IMG/VR virus record: IMGVR_UViG_3300035661_000105
Location: 1-46,133 of that record
Length of the DNA: 46,133 bases
Reading direction: 5' to 3' (one strand)
DNA from: a virus
Shown here: one piece after another, positions 14,105-21,230 of the stretch
How positions within the stretch are numbered: the stretch's first letter is position 1
Layout of the letters: every line of letters begins with the position of its first letter
Program-made: the position numbers and the translations under genes
Notes under the pieces: model-generated
Seen by the model: the letters and a program-made list of their open reading frames with translations, nothing else
Told to the model about the DNA's origin: nothing
Database searches by the model: none

Positions 14105-14240
14105 AGGACTGCGGCAATTACAGGACTCAGCCTGTCGCATCAAACAGCTCAGAAATGGGCTGTTTCGTGAGCAAGGTTGCTCGAACGTAGAGGACTACGG
14201 CTAATACTGGCCTCATTGGTATTAGCAGACTACGGCAATT
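14101..14240 (+). repeat. Hairpin-and-repeat cassette between early genes
   Basis: Two 24-base direct repeats (14101-14124 and 14187-14210, 20 of 24 identical, starting GTAGAGGACT) and a shorter third copy (14223-14240, GACTACGGCAATT core). Interleaved are four hairpins: CAGG/CCTG at 14121-14134, AAACAGC/GCTGTTT at 14142-14165, GAGCAA/TTGCTC at 14169-14182 and CTAATAC/GTATTAG at 14201-14225. No open frame fills it. The architecture suggests a structured RNA leader or small RNA ahead of the gene at 14262; it is not a tRNA. Confidence 0.6.
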
Positions 14241-14261
14241 GATCGACGAAGGAGTGATGAA

Positions 14262-14513
14262 ATGAAACACGGGAATTATGAGGGCATAATGCACGTGCTG
14301 AACGGGGTCAGCCTCGACCTAGGCGAATCGCGCCCCGAGGCTCCGTACACGAACAGCTGCGCGGCGTATGAGCCGCTGCCGGATGCGCTGAAGGTGGAGT
14401 GGCTGGAGGCCAGTGCATTCGTAATGGAGAGCATCGCGCATTTGAGAGGACTGGAGCGGGAGTTGCTCCCTCACGCGGATGCACTGCGGTATATGGCGAA
14501 GGAATGGAAATGA
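14262..14513 (+). CDS. Early protein, function unknown
   Basis: An 83-residue protein, MKHGNYEGIMHVLNGVSLD, with AAGGAG seven bases upstream. The C-terminal half is one helix-rich unit (EWLEASAFVMESIAHLRGLERELL). It ends in ATGA overlap with the next small gene. Nothing diagnostic. Confidence 0.65.
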   Translation: MKHGNYEGIMHVLNGVSLDLGESRPEAPYTNSCAAYEPLPDALKVEWLEASAFVMESIAHLRGLERELLPHADALRYMAKEWK

Positions 14514-14644
14514 AGTATGAAATGCCTTGGAAAATCAGCCAAGCCAATGCTCGGTGGCTGGCCGCATACTGGGAGGCAGTCATGACCCGGCGTCCCTTGT
14601 CGCTGTTGCGAGTCCGGTATGGAATACAAAAGAGGCTGCTGTGA
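14510..14644 (+). CDS. Very small early protein
   Basis: A 44-residue basic protein, MKYEMPWKISQANARWL, beginning in ATGA overlap with the previous gene and ending in GTGA overlap with the next. Rich in Trp and Arg. Support is the double translational coupling. Confidence 0.55.
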   Translation: MKYEMPWKISQANARWLAAYWEAVMTRRPLSLLRVRYGIQKRLL

Positions 14645-14766
14645 AATCGTACAATTATAAGTCGCCGTCGCGCGATCCGATCTGGCCGTGGCTCGTCGCC
14701 TTGCTCGTCCTATGGATGGTAGGCGGCGCATTGACCGAGCAAATTGCAAACTGGCTATTAAACTAG
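14641..14766 (+). CDS. Small single-span membrane protein
   Basis: A 41-residue protein starting at GTG (GTGA overlap). A hydrophilic N-terminus with KSPSRDP is followed by a membrane span (WPWLVALLVLWMVGGAL) and a short tail. Small early inner-membrane proteins in phages often act in superinfection exclusion or host inhibition; that is inference. Confidence 0.55.
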   Translation: MKSYNYKSPSRDPIWPWLVALLVLWMVGGALTEQIANWLLN

Positions 14767-14775
14767 GAGAGAATC

Positions 14776-15132
14776 GTGGAATATATACTGCATGGAAGTA
14801 AGTTCGAAGTCGAACCCATGTTGCGTAACTACGCAACAGGCGGTACCGCGCTCATCTTCGTCTGTAAGTGTGAAGATGCCGAGGACGTCTACGAACCCTT
14901 CATGACTGCCTCAGTTAATTTCGAAGAGCGCCCCCTCCCTCCTGCCCAGATCTGGGTCAAAGACTGGGCGGAGAACGAAGGAATTCTCGAGTGGATGCGG
15001 CAGGAAGGCATTCTCACAGGCTACGCACTCGCCCTACAGCATTACTCAGGCTGCGACGTAGCCCTTGCGTATCAATTAGCAGAACCCTACGCACAGACGG
15101 CGCGGGAGAATTTTGCGAAGCTTGAAAAATAA
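14776..15132 (+). CDS. Conserved early protein (DUF4313-like, tentative)
   Basis: A 118-residue protein starting at GTG with an AGGAGAG site. It has a compact alpha/beta look: TGGTALIFVCKCEDAEDVYEPF, the conserved-looking IWVKDWAENEGILEWM, and a helical tail. The family memory is weak. Strong codon regularity and ribosome site make the gene itself secure. Confidence 0.6.
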   Translation: MEYILHGSKFEVEPMLRNYATGGTALIFVCKCEDAEDVYEPFMTASVNFEERPLPPAQIWVKDWAENEGILEWMRQEGILTGYALALQHYSGCDVALAYQLAEPYAQTARENFAKLEK

Positions 15133-15233
15133 ATTGATTGCTTGGGAACCGGCGGGCGTTCCATGTGTCAAACCAATACGAAATACGGGAACGGTGGCCG
15201 ATTAACCCACCCAAGGCTCAGAGGCTCAATCTC

Positions 15234-15419
15234 ATGAAATCACTACCTTTCGCAAGAGCTAACGCTATGTTCGCCGCAATTTCCGCAATGGTTGCAGCGG
15301 GTCAGCAAGCTTTAGTCAGTCAGCTCCCTTCTTACCAGTCGCGAGGCAAGGGCGAGGGCTGTGCAGGCAATAAACGCGCCAAATCCAGTTTCAAGCAAAA
15401 CAAGCGGCGCGGGCTGTAG
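15234..15419 (+). CDS. Small conserved phage protein, basic C-terminus
   Basis: A 61-residue protein starting MKSLPFARANAMFAAISAM. The N-terminal half is a hydrophobic alanine-rich helix and the tail is strongly basic (GNKRAKSSFKQNKRRGL) with the SYQSRGKG motif. This arrangement recurs in many podo- and siphovirus early regions. The ATG at 15234 is preferred to an upstream TTG. Role unknown. Confidence 0.65.
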   Translation: MKSLPFARANAMFAAISAMVAAGQQALVSQLPSYQSRGKGEGCAGNKRAKSSFKQNKRRGL

Positions 15420-15432
15420 CATCTAGCCGGTT

Positions 15433-15518
15433 GGGGGTGGCCTATCCGCCCCCTTCCGAGTAGGTGTTCCACCTGCTACGAGGGAATACGTAGCCGCCCC
15501 CTTTCCAAAGGGCTACAC
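15433..15518 (+). terminator. Hairpin cluster, possible weak terminator/attenuator
   Basis: Three hairpins lie between genes: GGGGGTGG/CCGCCCCC (15433-15453, followed by only two T), GTAGGTG/CACCTGCTAC (15461-15480) and an element with GTAGCC/GGCTAC enclosing CCCTTT/AAAGGG (15490-15515). None has a full U-tract, so partial termination or mRNA protection is as likely as true termination. Confidence 0.4.
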
Positions 15519-15530
15519 AAGGAGATTCAA

Positions 15531-16196
15531 ATGACTGAAGTTACCAAAGAGGCAGTTGCAATCCCGTCCAAGTCGAAAACGGAAGTCCTCTCCGTCAGGA
15601 TGGAAGATGGCCGCACGGTAGGCTTCGCCGGCAAGCGCAAGGTGAACAAGGAAACCGTGATCGACGAGTCGAAGATGGTGCACGATGCTGATAGCAACGT
15701 GCTTCAGCTGGAGGCGGGTGCAGTATCCATCCGCATGGACTTCCGCAATGGCGCGACGCGACTGATCGCCCTTCCTCTCGCCCTTCTGGCCCGTTTCGCT
15801 GGCCACGGCGCGGAACAGAAATTCGGTGATGAACTCGCAGCCCCGGCTGACAAGCCCCTATCCGAAGATGACATGGTTATCGCTATCGACGACCTGAATG
15901 TGGAAATCCAAGCCGGCAAGTGGGGCAAGGGCCGTACCTCCGGTGGTGGCGGCGTCAGCGGCGCTTCCCTCGTCGTTCAAGCCATCATCGAAGTCACCGG
16001 CAAGGACCTCGCTACGGTCAAGGCCTTCCTGCAGAAGAAACTCGATGCAGACAAGGAACTCACCCGCAAGGCTCTGTACGATTCCTTCCGCGCGGCGGGC
16101 ACCAAGACAGGTGCAGTCATCAAGCGGATGGAAGAGGAGAAACTCGCCAAGTCTGTCAAGATCAACGCGGATGACGCGCTGGCTGAAATGGACTAA
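15531..16196 (+). CDS. Conserved phage protein, function unknown
   Basis: A 221-residue protein with AAGGAG upstream of MTEVTKEAVAIPSKSKT. The first half is beta-rich (TEVLSVRMEDGRTVGFAGK), residues about 125-150 form a glycine-rich linker (KGRTSGGGGVSGAS), and the C-terminus is helical and basic (TKTGAVIKRMEEEKLAK). It is bracketed by hairpins, so it is probably a monocistronic, strongly regulated early gene. The glycine linker and helical tail resemble small nucleic-acid-binding phage proteins but no family is certain. Confidence 0.7.
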   Translation: MTEVTKEAVAIPSKSKTEVLSVRMEDGRTVGFAGKRKVNKETVIDESKMVHDADSNVLQLEAGAVSIRMDFRNGATRLIALPLALLARFAGHGAEQKFGDELAAPADKPLSEDDMVIAIDDLNVEIQAGKWGKGRTSGGGGVSGASLVVQAIIEVTGKDLATVKAFLQKKLDADKELTRKALYDSFRAAGTKTGAVIKRMEEEKLAKSVKINADDALAEMD

Positions 16197-16249
16197 CCAT
16201 CCGGCAGTAGCCTCAAGGCTGACGAAACCCTTGATGTAGCAATGACGAA

Positions 16250-16278
16250 GCCCACCACGAGTGGGCCTAGTCACTAGG
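16250..16278 (+). repeat. Paired small hairpins downstream of an early gene
   Basis: GCCCAC/GTGGGC at 16250-16266 is immediately followed by CCTAG/CTAGG at 16266-16278. They lie in the 266-base gap that also holds the terminator at 16337-16382 and control motif B. They may protect the upstream mRNA end. Confidence 0.4.
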
Positions 16279-16336
16279 AGCATCTCCACTCCGAGAGCGA
16301 TGGAAGAAATGAGCCTCCTCCATTGATCGGCACGGA

Positions 16337-16382
16337 GGGGAGCGGGAATAGGTCAGGTGGCCGTCCGCTCCCCAGTGTTTTT
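16337..16382 (+). terminator. Rho-independent terminator
   Basis: A perfect nine-base stem GGGGAGCGG (16337-16345) with CCGCTCCCC (16365-16373), then AGTG and TTTTT (16378-16382). It ends the first early transcription unit about 15 bases before control motif B, so a new transcript should start downstream. Confidence 0.7.
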
Positions 16383-16397
16383 CAAGCGAGGCTCACA

Positions 16398-16443
16398 CCC
16401 GTGGATTATGGCCGGATAATGCCCGCGTCTAATAATCCACTCT
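16398..16443 (+). promoter_or_regulatory. Palindromic control motif, copy B
   Basis: A 46-base block, CCCGTGGATTAT ... ATAAT ... AATAATCCACTCT, closely matching copy A. It sits between a terminator and a new gene, 20 bases before the start codon at 16463, exactly where the promoter or operator of the middle operon is expected. Core dyad: ATTAT-N6-ATAAT. Confidence 0.65.
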
Positions 16444-16462
16444 CTACTGGAGGCTCGGCATC

Positions 16463-17023
16463 ATGGAACTAGGCGACCTGTATCGCGAGGTCAAGGCAAT
16501 TGCCAAGACTGAATCGCCAATTAAGAAAATGTCCCTCTCCCCTAGGGGACTTCACGCATCCCCCGAAACCCTGTACTCGGACCCGAAAAACTGGACGCGG
16601 CAGCGCAGCATTGCGCTGGTCCATCTCGACACGCAGACGCTGCTCGGGAACTTCAACGAATTCATCCATAACAGTATCATCGGCTGTCGCCGTCTCGTTA
16701 GGGCCAAGGATGAAAAGTCCTGCGCGCACGTGGAATACGTCACTGGCCGATGGCTCGGCGTGGAAGAAAAGCTCACCTACGACGCGAAGGCCTACACGGT
16801 CCTGCAGGATATCCTCTGCACACTCACCTCGCCGCCGTGCGAAGGCCTCACTGACCTCCACGTCTTCCGCCAAGATAGCGCGGTCCTCCGGGCGGAACTT
16901 CCCTCCAAGTGCATCTTCACCACCGCCGAGGGGGATGCAATTGAATTCCCTGCCGGCGTCAACATCTTCCCCCACCTCACCCGTGAGATCAAGATTCTCA
17001 TTAATAAGGAATCGCAAGCATGA
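16463..17023 (+). CDS. Middle-operon protein, function unknown
   Basis: A 186-residue protein, first gene after the terminator and motif B, with GGAGG upstream. It begins MELGDLYREVKAIAKTES and has an alpha/beta character with conserved-looking HASPETLYSDPKNW and a helical middle (LGNFNEFIHNSIIGCRRLV). Overlaps the next gene as ATGA. Leading position suggests an abundant early/middle product. Confidence 0.7.
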   Translation: MELGDLYREVKAIAKTESPIKKMSLSPRGLHASPETLYSDPKNWTRQRSIALVHLDTQTLLGNFNEFIHNSIIGCRRLVRAKDEKSCAHVEYVTGRWLGVEEKLTYDAKAYTVLQDILCTLTSPPCEGLTDLHVFRQDSAVLRAELPSKCIFTTAEGDAIEFPAGVNIFPHLTREIKILINKESQA

Positions 17024-17232
17024 GCGTCAAACTTGCCGTTCAGCCGCCGTTTCGGCACGACTGGACTTCCGTCTCTATCGAAGGTGAAGATGAGGACGCA
17101 CTGATGAATATTCTTGTCAGTCGCCTTGCTGCCCGGGACTACGAAATCGAAGTCGAAGTCGACGGCGAATTCATCCCCTTCGAGGACTTTGAATTAATCA
17201 ACGGGGAGGCTGATGATGGCACGGACGCCTAG
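17020..17232 (+). CDS. Small acidic protein
   Basis: A 70-residue protein (MSVKLAVQPPFRHDWTSV) with a very acidic C-terminal half (EVEVDGEFIPFEDFEL, then ADDGTDA). The negative surface could mimic DNA, but the sequence alone does not show that. ATGA-coupled to the gene before. Confidence 0.65.
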   Translation: MSVKLAVQPPFRHDWTSVSIEGEDEDALMNILVSRLAARDYEIEVEVDGEFIPFEDFELINGEADDGTDA

Positions 17233-17494
17233 CCCAATTAAAGGAATGCCACTGACCACCAGCATCCCTGAGGACGTGTATGGTCGAATCAGCTTGTACC
17301 TGTGGTCTGACCTTGAACAGCGCATTCCCCACGGAGCGTTCAGCCGTTTCATTACTGACCGTGCGCGGGAGTTCTTTACCCTCTCCCAAATCGACCTGGC
17401 CCCGTATCTCGGCAGTATGCCGGGAGCTTGCGTAGTCAGCGGCACGCCCGAAACAATCGAACACTTGAAACAATACTTGGAGTCCCTGCCATGA
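17216..17494 (+). CDS. Small protein, possibly ribbon-helix-helix-like
   Basis: A 92-residue protein. Of two adjacent ATG codons (17213, 17216) the second has better spacing to GGGGAGG. The segment MPLTTSIPEDVYGRISLYL followed by a helix (HGAFSRFITDRAREFF) resembles the strand-helix-helix of MetJ/Arc-type regulators, where PEDVY.RI begins helix one. Tentative. Coupled to both neighbours. Confidence 0.55.
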   Translation: MARTPSPIKGMPLTTSIPEDVYGRISLYLWSDLEQRIPHGAFSRFITDRAREFFTLSQIDLAPYLGSMPGACVVSGTPETIEHLKQYLESLP

Positions 17495-17712
17495 GTTCCC
17501 CTATCACCCCGGTGGTCCAGTCGAAGATCGAACACTGGCGGAAGTCCTGCCAAGACGGTACGATCACGATTGAAGACTATAAAGAAGCCATCCGTATGCT
17601 TCGAGGTGGGCGGGAGGCAGCCGCCAAGGCCAGTTCCACCACTGCCCGTAAGAAGGCCATTGCAGCGGTTCCGAGTGCGGAGGATCTGCTGGACGAACTG
17701 GACGACCTGTGA
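17491..17712 (+). CDS. Small helical protein
   Basis: A 73-residue protein, MSSPITPVVQSKIEHWRK, coupled by ATGA. It contains the segment GTITIEDYKEAIRMLRGGR and then a basic, alanine-rich stretch (AAAKASSTTARKKA) ending in an acidic helix (EDLLDELDDL). This short helical pattern with a basic middle occurs in phage recombination-region proteins of unknown role. Confidence 0.65.
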   Translation: MSSPITPVVQSKIEHWRKSCQDGTITIEDYKEAIRMLRGGREAAAKASSTTARKKAIAAVPSAEDLLDELDDL

Positions 17713-17807
17713 CAGTCATCATTGCGTTATCAGTTTTATTCGGGTGTATCGTACTCGAAACAGTTGCCGGACTGCTCAACCGGCGAGATAGGAGGAAAAA
17801 GAAATGA
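17709..17807 (+). CDS. Very small membrane protein
   Basis: A 32-residue protein from a GTG that overlaps the previous stop (GTGA). One hydrophobic span (TVIIALSVLFGCIVLETVAGLL) ends in a strongly basic tail (NRRDRRKKK). Its last codons contain the AGGAGG ribosome site of the next gene and its stop overlaps that gene's ATG. Confidence 0.5.
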   Translation: MTVIIALSVLFGCIVLETVAGLLNRRDRRKKK

Positions 17808-18085
17808 AATCACCAGTGTACATTGTAGCGGACTGGAGTTCCTACGAAATGCAGTTCCGCTTTCGCGCGCAAGGCTGGGAGCCTTCCAACACCGGCGATA
17901 CAGTTGCAGTGACTAACGGCTCATTCGAGTTCGAGGCTCCGTCGGACGCAGACCTTCGCGTTCGGCTTGCTCAACAATTGAACGCCAGCAAGACTGCAAA
18001 GCAAGCGGAGTTGCAGATTGAGCTGAATCAGATTGATGAAAAGATTCAGTCCCTTCTCGCGCTGGAGGCTCCCCGTCATGACTAA
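17804..18085 (+). CDS. Small protein, function unknown
   Basis: A 93-residue protein with a strong AGGAGG site. The N-terminal half is strand-rich (SPVYIVADWSSYEMQFRFRAQGW) and the C-terminal half is a long helix (QLNASKTAKQAELQIELNQI), probably coiled coil. Overlaps the next gene by eight bases. Confidence 0.65.
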   Translation: MKSPVYIVADWSSYEMQFRFRAQGWEPSNTGDTVAVTNGSFEFEAPSDADLRVRLAQQLNASKTAKQAELQIELNQIDEKIQSLLALEAPRHD

Positions 18086-18299
18086 GCTCTACGTCACCTA
18101 CGGCAGCGGGACGCATCAGGCGGATAACTTCTCCGTCATCGAGGGCGCTACGGAAGACGACTGTCGCGAGCAGTTGGAAGCCATCAACGGCAAGTATGCG
18201 TTCTCGTACAGTTCTGGCTATTTCGTCGGCCATGCGGAGAAGTACGGTTTGACGCAAATCCCGCTGCAAGCTCACGTATATACAAAGGAGGAAGCATGA
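18078..18299 (+). CDS. Small protein, function unknown
   Basis: A 73-residue alpha/beta protein, MTKLYVTYGSGTHQADNF, with a YSSGYFVGHAEKYGL segment. Short proteins of this look are common in phage early regions. Coupled by overlap to both neighbours; the AAGGAGGAAGC near its end is the ribosome site for the nuclease gene. Confidence 0.65.
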   Translation: MTKLYVTYGSGTHQADNFSVIEGATEDDCREQLEAINGKYAFSYSSGYFVGHAEKYGLTQIPLQAHVYTKEEA

Positions 18300-19210
18300 A
18301 TACGCCCTTTCCGGAGGTAGTTGACTCCACCCTCATCGCGGCGTGGAGGTCCTGCCAAGTCAAGGCCAACCTTGAGTACATGCAGCACTGGAAGATTCAA
18401 AACCAGTCTGTGCATCTCCATGCGGGGAAGGCGTATGCGGAAGGGCTGGAGAAGGCCCGTATCGCTTACTACGTGGATGGACACGACGAAGAAACCTCGG
18501 TGGCCTACGGACTCAAGGCACTGCTGGCCGCCTACGGAGACTTCGAATGCCCCAGCGACTCCCCAAAGAGTGCTGAACGGATGGCTGGTGCATTGGAATT
18601 CTACTTTTCTCGCTATCCTATGGGGTCGGATCAAGCAGTCCCGATGCACTTCGCCGACGGAAGGAGAGGGATAGAATTCTCCTTCTTAGAGCCAATCGAC
18701 ATTATCCACCCGACGACTGGCAACCCGATCCTCTACGCAGGTCGCATGGATATGTGCGTAGACTACCAGAATATGAAACTCGGCGAAGATGACAAAACCG
18801 CCTCACAACTCGGCGCCAGCTGGCCCCGCCAGTGGGACCTTCGATCTCAGTTCACTTCATACGTCTGGGGTGCGGGACGAGCAGGCATTAAGCTGGATGG
18901 CTTCTTAGTTAGGGGAGTATCCATTCTTAAAACCAAGTACGACACGATGGAGGCGATCACCTACAGACCCCAGTGGATGATTGATCGCTGGTACAATCAA
19001 GTCCTCCGCGACGTAGCCGCCATGATCGCCGCGTGGAAGGAAGGGTATTATAACTACTCCCTCGATCACGCTTGCGCGGAGTACGGTGGCTGCCCGTTCA
19101 AGTCCTGCTGCCAGATGCGTGACCCAGCCCCGATTCTTAACCAGCAATTTGAGCGCAGACTCTGGGACCCGGTCAAGCGGGAAGAGCGTCTGCTTGGAGA
19201 AAATGAATGA
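18296..19210 (+). CDS. Cas4/RecB-like PD-(D/E)XK nuclease
   Basis: A 304-residue nuclease. The catalytic core reads GRMDMCVDYQNMKLGEDDKT (about residues 145-164), giving the Asp and Asp-x-Lys of PD-(D/E)XK exonucleases of the PF12705 type. Cysteines near the N-terminus (WRSCQ) and near residues 263-276 (C-x-GGCPFKSCC) match the split four-cysteine iron-sulphur site of AddB/Cas4 enzymes. It starts the recombination module, upstream of a Sak4-like ATPase, and probably resects DNA ends for recombination or degrades host DNA. Confidence 0.75.
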   Translation: MNTPFPEVVDSTLIAAWRSCQVKANLEYMQHWKIQNQSVHLHAGKAYAEGLEKARIAYYVDGHDEETSVAYGLKALLAAYGDFECPSDSPKSAERMAGALEFYFSRYPMGSDQAVPMHFADGRRGIEFSFLEPIDIIHPTTGNPILYAGRMDMCVDYQNMKLGEDDKTASQLGASWPRQWDLRSQFTSYVWGAGRAGIKLDGFLVRGVSILKTKYDTMEAITYRPQWMIDRWYNQVLRDVAAMIAAWKEGYYNYSLDHACAEYGGCPFKSCCQMRDPAPILNQQFERRLWDPVKREERLLGENE

Positions 19211-19434
19211 AAACGATGGCACTGCACGCCTGTGGGCGTCACAACGCAGTGGTAGAAGAGACTGAGGAAGATCTAATCTGCTCGGATTGCAATGGCAGTG
19301 GGGAAGGCCAATACGACGGAACGATCTGCCACACCTGTCACGGCGGCGGTACGCTGAAGGAGCGGATTATAGCCGACACCCTCGAGCATGACGAGTTCGA
19401 CGACCGCTTCGATCTCGAACACGACGAGGAATAG
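19207..19434 (+). CDS. DnaJ-type zinc-finger protein
   Basis: A 75-residue protein with two CxxCxGxG-like repeats (CSDCNGSGEG and CHTCHGGG, about residues 25-50), the signature of the DnaJ cysteine-rich domain, and an acidic tail (LEHDEFDDRFDLEHDEE). No J-domain is present, so it is not a full Hsp40. ATGA-coupled between the nuclease and another zinc protein. Confidence 0.7.
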   Translation: MKTMALHACGRHNAVVEETEEDLICSDCNGSGEGQYDGTICHTCHGGGTLKERIIADTLEHDEFDDRFDLEHDEE

Positions 19435-19436
19435 CC

Positions 19437-19865
19437 ATGTCATGTGAGTCGTGCGGGAAGCCTAGCATTGTCGGAACCTGCACGACTTGCGTCACCGCTT
19501 GGGAGAGGATAATTCAAATGAAAGAGGTAACTGGCATTACCACTGTACAGTATTTTGAGAAAGACCAGTTCATCGGGGAGCGGACACTTGCTTGTGGTTC
19601 CGTCTCCGTCGATGGAAAGTCCTTCTCAGCGTATTGGCCACACATCGCCTACTTCTGCCCGTCCTGCGGGGAGTTGTGGGGGAGGGAAGTTTATCAACAC
19701 GATTTCAAGTATACGCCTTATGTGAAGAGTTCCTGGGCGATGGAAGTCCGCCGTTGCGTAGAGTGCGGAGACGGAACATTCCTGACCGAGCGGAACCTTG
19801 ACGGGTGTAGCAAAGATTTATTAACGCGAGAGTTTCTCGCACTTTTAGCAAGGAGTGGACTATGA
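19437..19865 (+). CDS. Zinc-ribbon protein, function unknown
   Basis: A 142-residue protein with three cysteine pairs: CESCGKPSIVGTCTTC at the start, CPSCGELWG near residue 75 and CVECGDG near residue 105. It probably folds as two zinc ribbons. The middle is strand-rich. Overlaps the ATPase gene as ATGA, suggesting a partner in the recombination or replication module. Confidence 0.7.
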   Translation: MSCESCGKPSIVGTCTTCVTAWERIIQMKEVTGITTVQYFEKDQFIGERTLACGSVSVDGKSFSAYWPHIAYFCPSCGELWGREVYQHDFKYTPYVKSSWAMEVRRCVECGDGTFLTERNLDGCSKDLLTREFLALLARSGL

Positions 19866-20725
19866 CTGAAGTAACCACAACCCCCGACGTACAGCAACTC
19901 ATGGGGCCGAAGGTTTGCCTCATGGGGCTGTCCGGCACGGGGAAAACGTACGCGCTAGGTACGCTGGCAGAGTGGTGTGATAAGAACGGATTTGAGCTGG
20001 CGATTCTCTTCACCGAGAACGGGCTGGAGACCTTCCTCGGCTACTTCCGCGATCACGGAAAGGAGCCACCGGCGTGTGTCTACTGGCATCAGCAAGGGAC
20101 GAAGCCGCTGTCGCTCAAAGCCCTCATCACCGCAGCCGACAATGTAGGGAAGCTGTCGTATGAAGCCCTCGCCAAGTCGGTGGACGGGAATCGTGGAGGC
20201 GACAACAACGCATTCTGGAAGATTCTTAACACCTGCGCGAAGCTTATTGATGACCGCACGGGAAAGGACCTTGGCGCCGTCGACAGCTTCCCGATCAAGC
20301 GCATCTTCGCAATCGACTCCCTCACCGAGCTATCCAATGCCGCGCTGAAGATGCAGATCGGAGCTCGTCCAATGGCCAGCCCAGGCGACTACGGTATCGC
20401 GCAGAATAATCTGATGAACTTCCTCCGGCTTGTTACCCAGGGCTGTCAGTGCCCCTTCGTCATGACTGCCCACGTGGATAGGGAGACTGACGCAGTGACG
20501 CAGACGACCAAGATTATGATCAAGTCGATTGGGAAAGCACTTGCCACCGAAATCCCTCCGCTGTTCTCAGACCTGATCTACACGCAGCGCGACAATGATA
20601 AGTTCACATGGGACACTGCTGCGTATGGAGTCGACACCAAGACGCGGAGCCTCGGTTACAAGTCCAAGATCACACCGGACTACGCCTTGATCTTCGACGT
20701 ATGGAAGAAGAGGAGCGGGCTATGA
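19862..20725 (+). CDS. Sak4-like RecA-fold ATPase (recombination)
   Basis: A 287-residue protein with Walker A GLSGTGKT at about residues 22-29 and Walker B RIFAIDSL near 143-150, and a late TAHVDRET motif typical of RecA-core AAA_24 proteins. Sak4-type phage ATPases promote single-strand annealing with an SSB partner; the neighbouring genes encode a Cas4-like nuclease and a protein with an SSB acidic tip, which fits. A packaging or helicase-loading ATPase is less likely. Confidence 0.75.
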   Translation: MTEVTTTPDVQQLMGPKVCLMGLSGTGKTYALGTLAEWCDKNGFELAILFTENGLETFLGYFRDHGKEPPACVYWHQQGTKPLSLKALITAADNVGKLSYEALAKSVDGNRGGDNNAFWKILNTCAKLIDDRTGKDLGAVDSFPIKRIFAIDSLTELSNAALKMQIGARPMASPGDYGIAQNNLMNFLRLVTQGCQCPFVMTAHVDRETDAVTQTTKIMIKSIGKALATEIPPLFSDLIYTQRDNDKFTWDTAAYGVDTKTRSLGYKSKITPDYALIFDVWKKRSGL

Positions 20726-20925
20726 GCAAGCGCGTTGTAGTCACCGCCGAGTTCTCCGTGCAGTTGCGTATCCCTGCCGGCAGCACAGTGGTTGCCATGC
20801 AATCCTTTCTGATCGACGCGATGGAGGAGTTCAAGAAATCCTTCCCACGCGACGACCCGAAGGCGGCCTTTGACCCCCATTCGCTGCGAGTCAAACTCGT
20901 CAAGCGTTCAACGGAGTATTTGTAA
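20722..20925 (+). CDS. Small protein in recombination module
   Basis: A 67-residue protein, MSKRVVVTAEFSVQLRIP, ATGA-coupled to the ATPase gene and TAATG-coupled to the next. One strand-rich half and one helix (SFLIDAMEEFKKSF). No known domain. Confidence 0.65.
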   Translation: MSKRVVVTAEFSVQLRIPAGSTVVAMQSFLIDAMEEFKKSFPRDDPKAAFDPHSLRVKLVKRSTEYL

Positions 20926-21164
20926 TGGCCAAGGAACTTCTCGGTGATGCGTGCGCCTGTGTGAAACAAGGAGCCAAGAATTCCTACATCAAGATGGGAG
21001 TCGCATTTAAGGACGGCGAGCGAATCAGTATCAAGATCGACGCGCTTCCCCTTCCGTCTGCCGAGTGGGAAGGCTGGATAAATATTTTTCCACGCAAGGC
21101 CGCAACACCTGCAACAAATACCAAAGCACCAAGCAACTGGGATGATGACGATATCCCGTTTTAA
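20925..21164 (+). CDS. Small protein with SSB-type acidic tip
   Basis: A 79-residue protein ending WDDDDIPF, which is the C-terminal tip that bacterial SSB uses to recruit partner proteins. The body is compact and beta-rich (SYIKMGVAFKDGERISIKID), too short for a full OB fold of the E. coli type, and carries a GWINIFPR motif. It may be a miniature ssDNA-binding protein or a mimic of the SSB tip that captures host repair or replication proteins. Confidence 0.65.
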   Translation: MAKELLGDACACVKQGAKNSYIKMGVAFKDGERISIKIDALPLPSAEWEGWINIFPRKAATPATNTKAPSNWDDDDIPF

Positions 21165-21230
21165 CCGAGCAACAAGTGAGCCGAGGGCACTCTCCCTCTT
21201 ACCGTAGTACCTTAACCAAGGAGTATCACC

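Noticed and set aside
14101-14240. Possible tRNA or tRNA remnant
   Set aside because: No acceptor/T-arm pairing and no GGTTCGAATCC-like loop; the hairpins do not form a cloverleaf.
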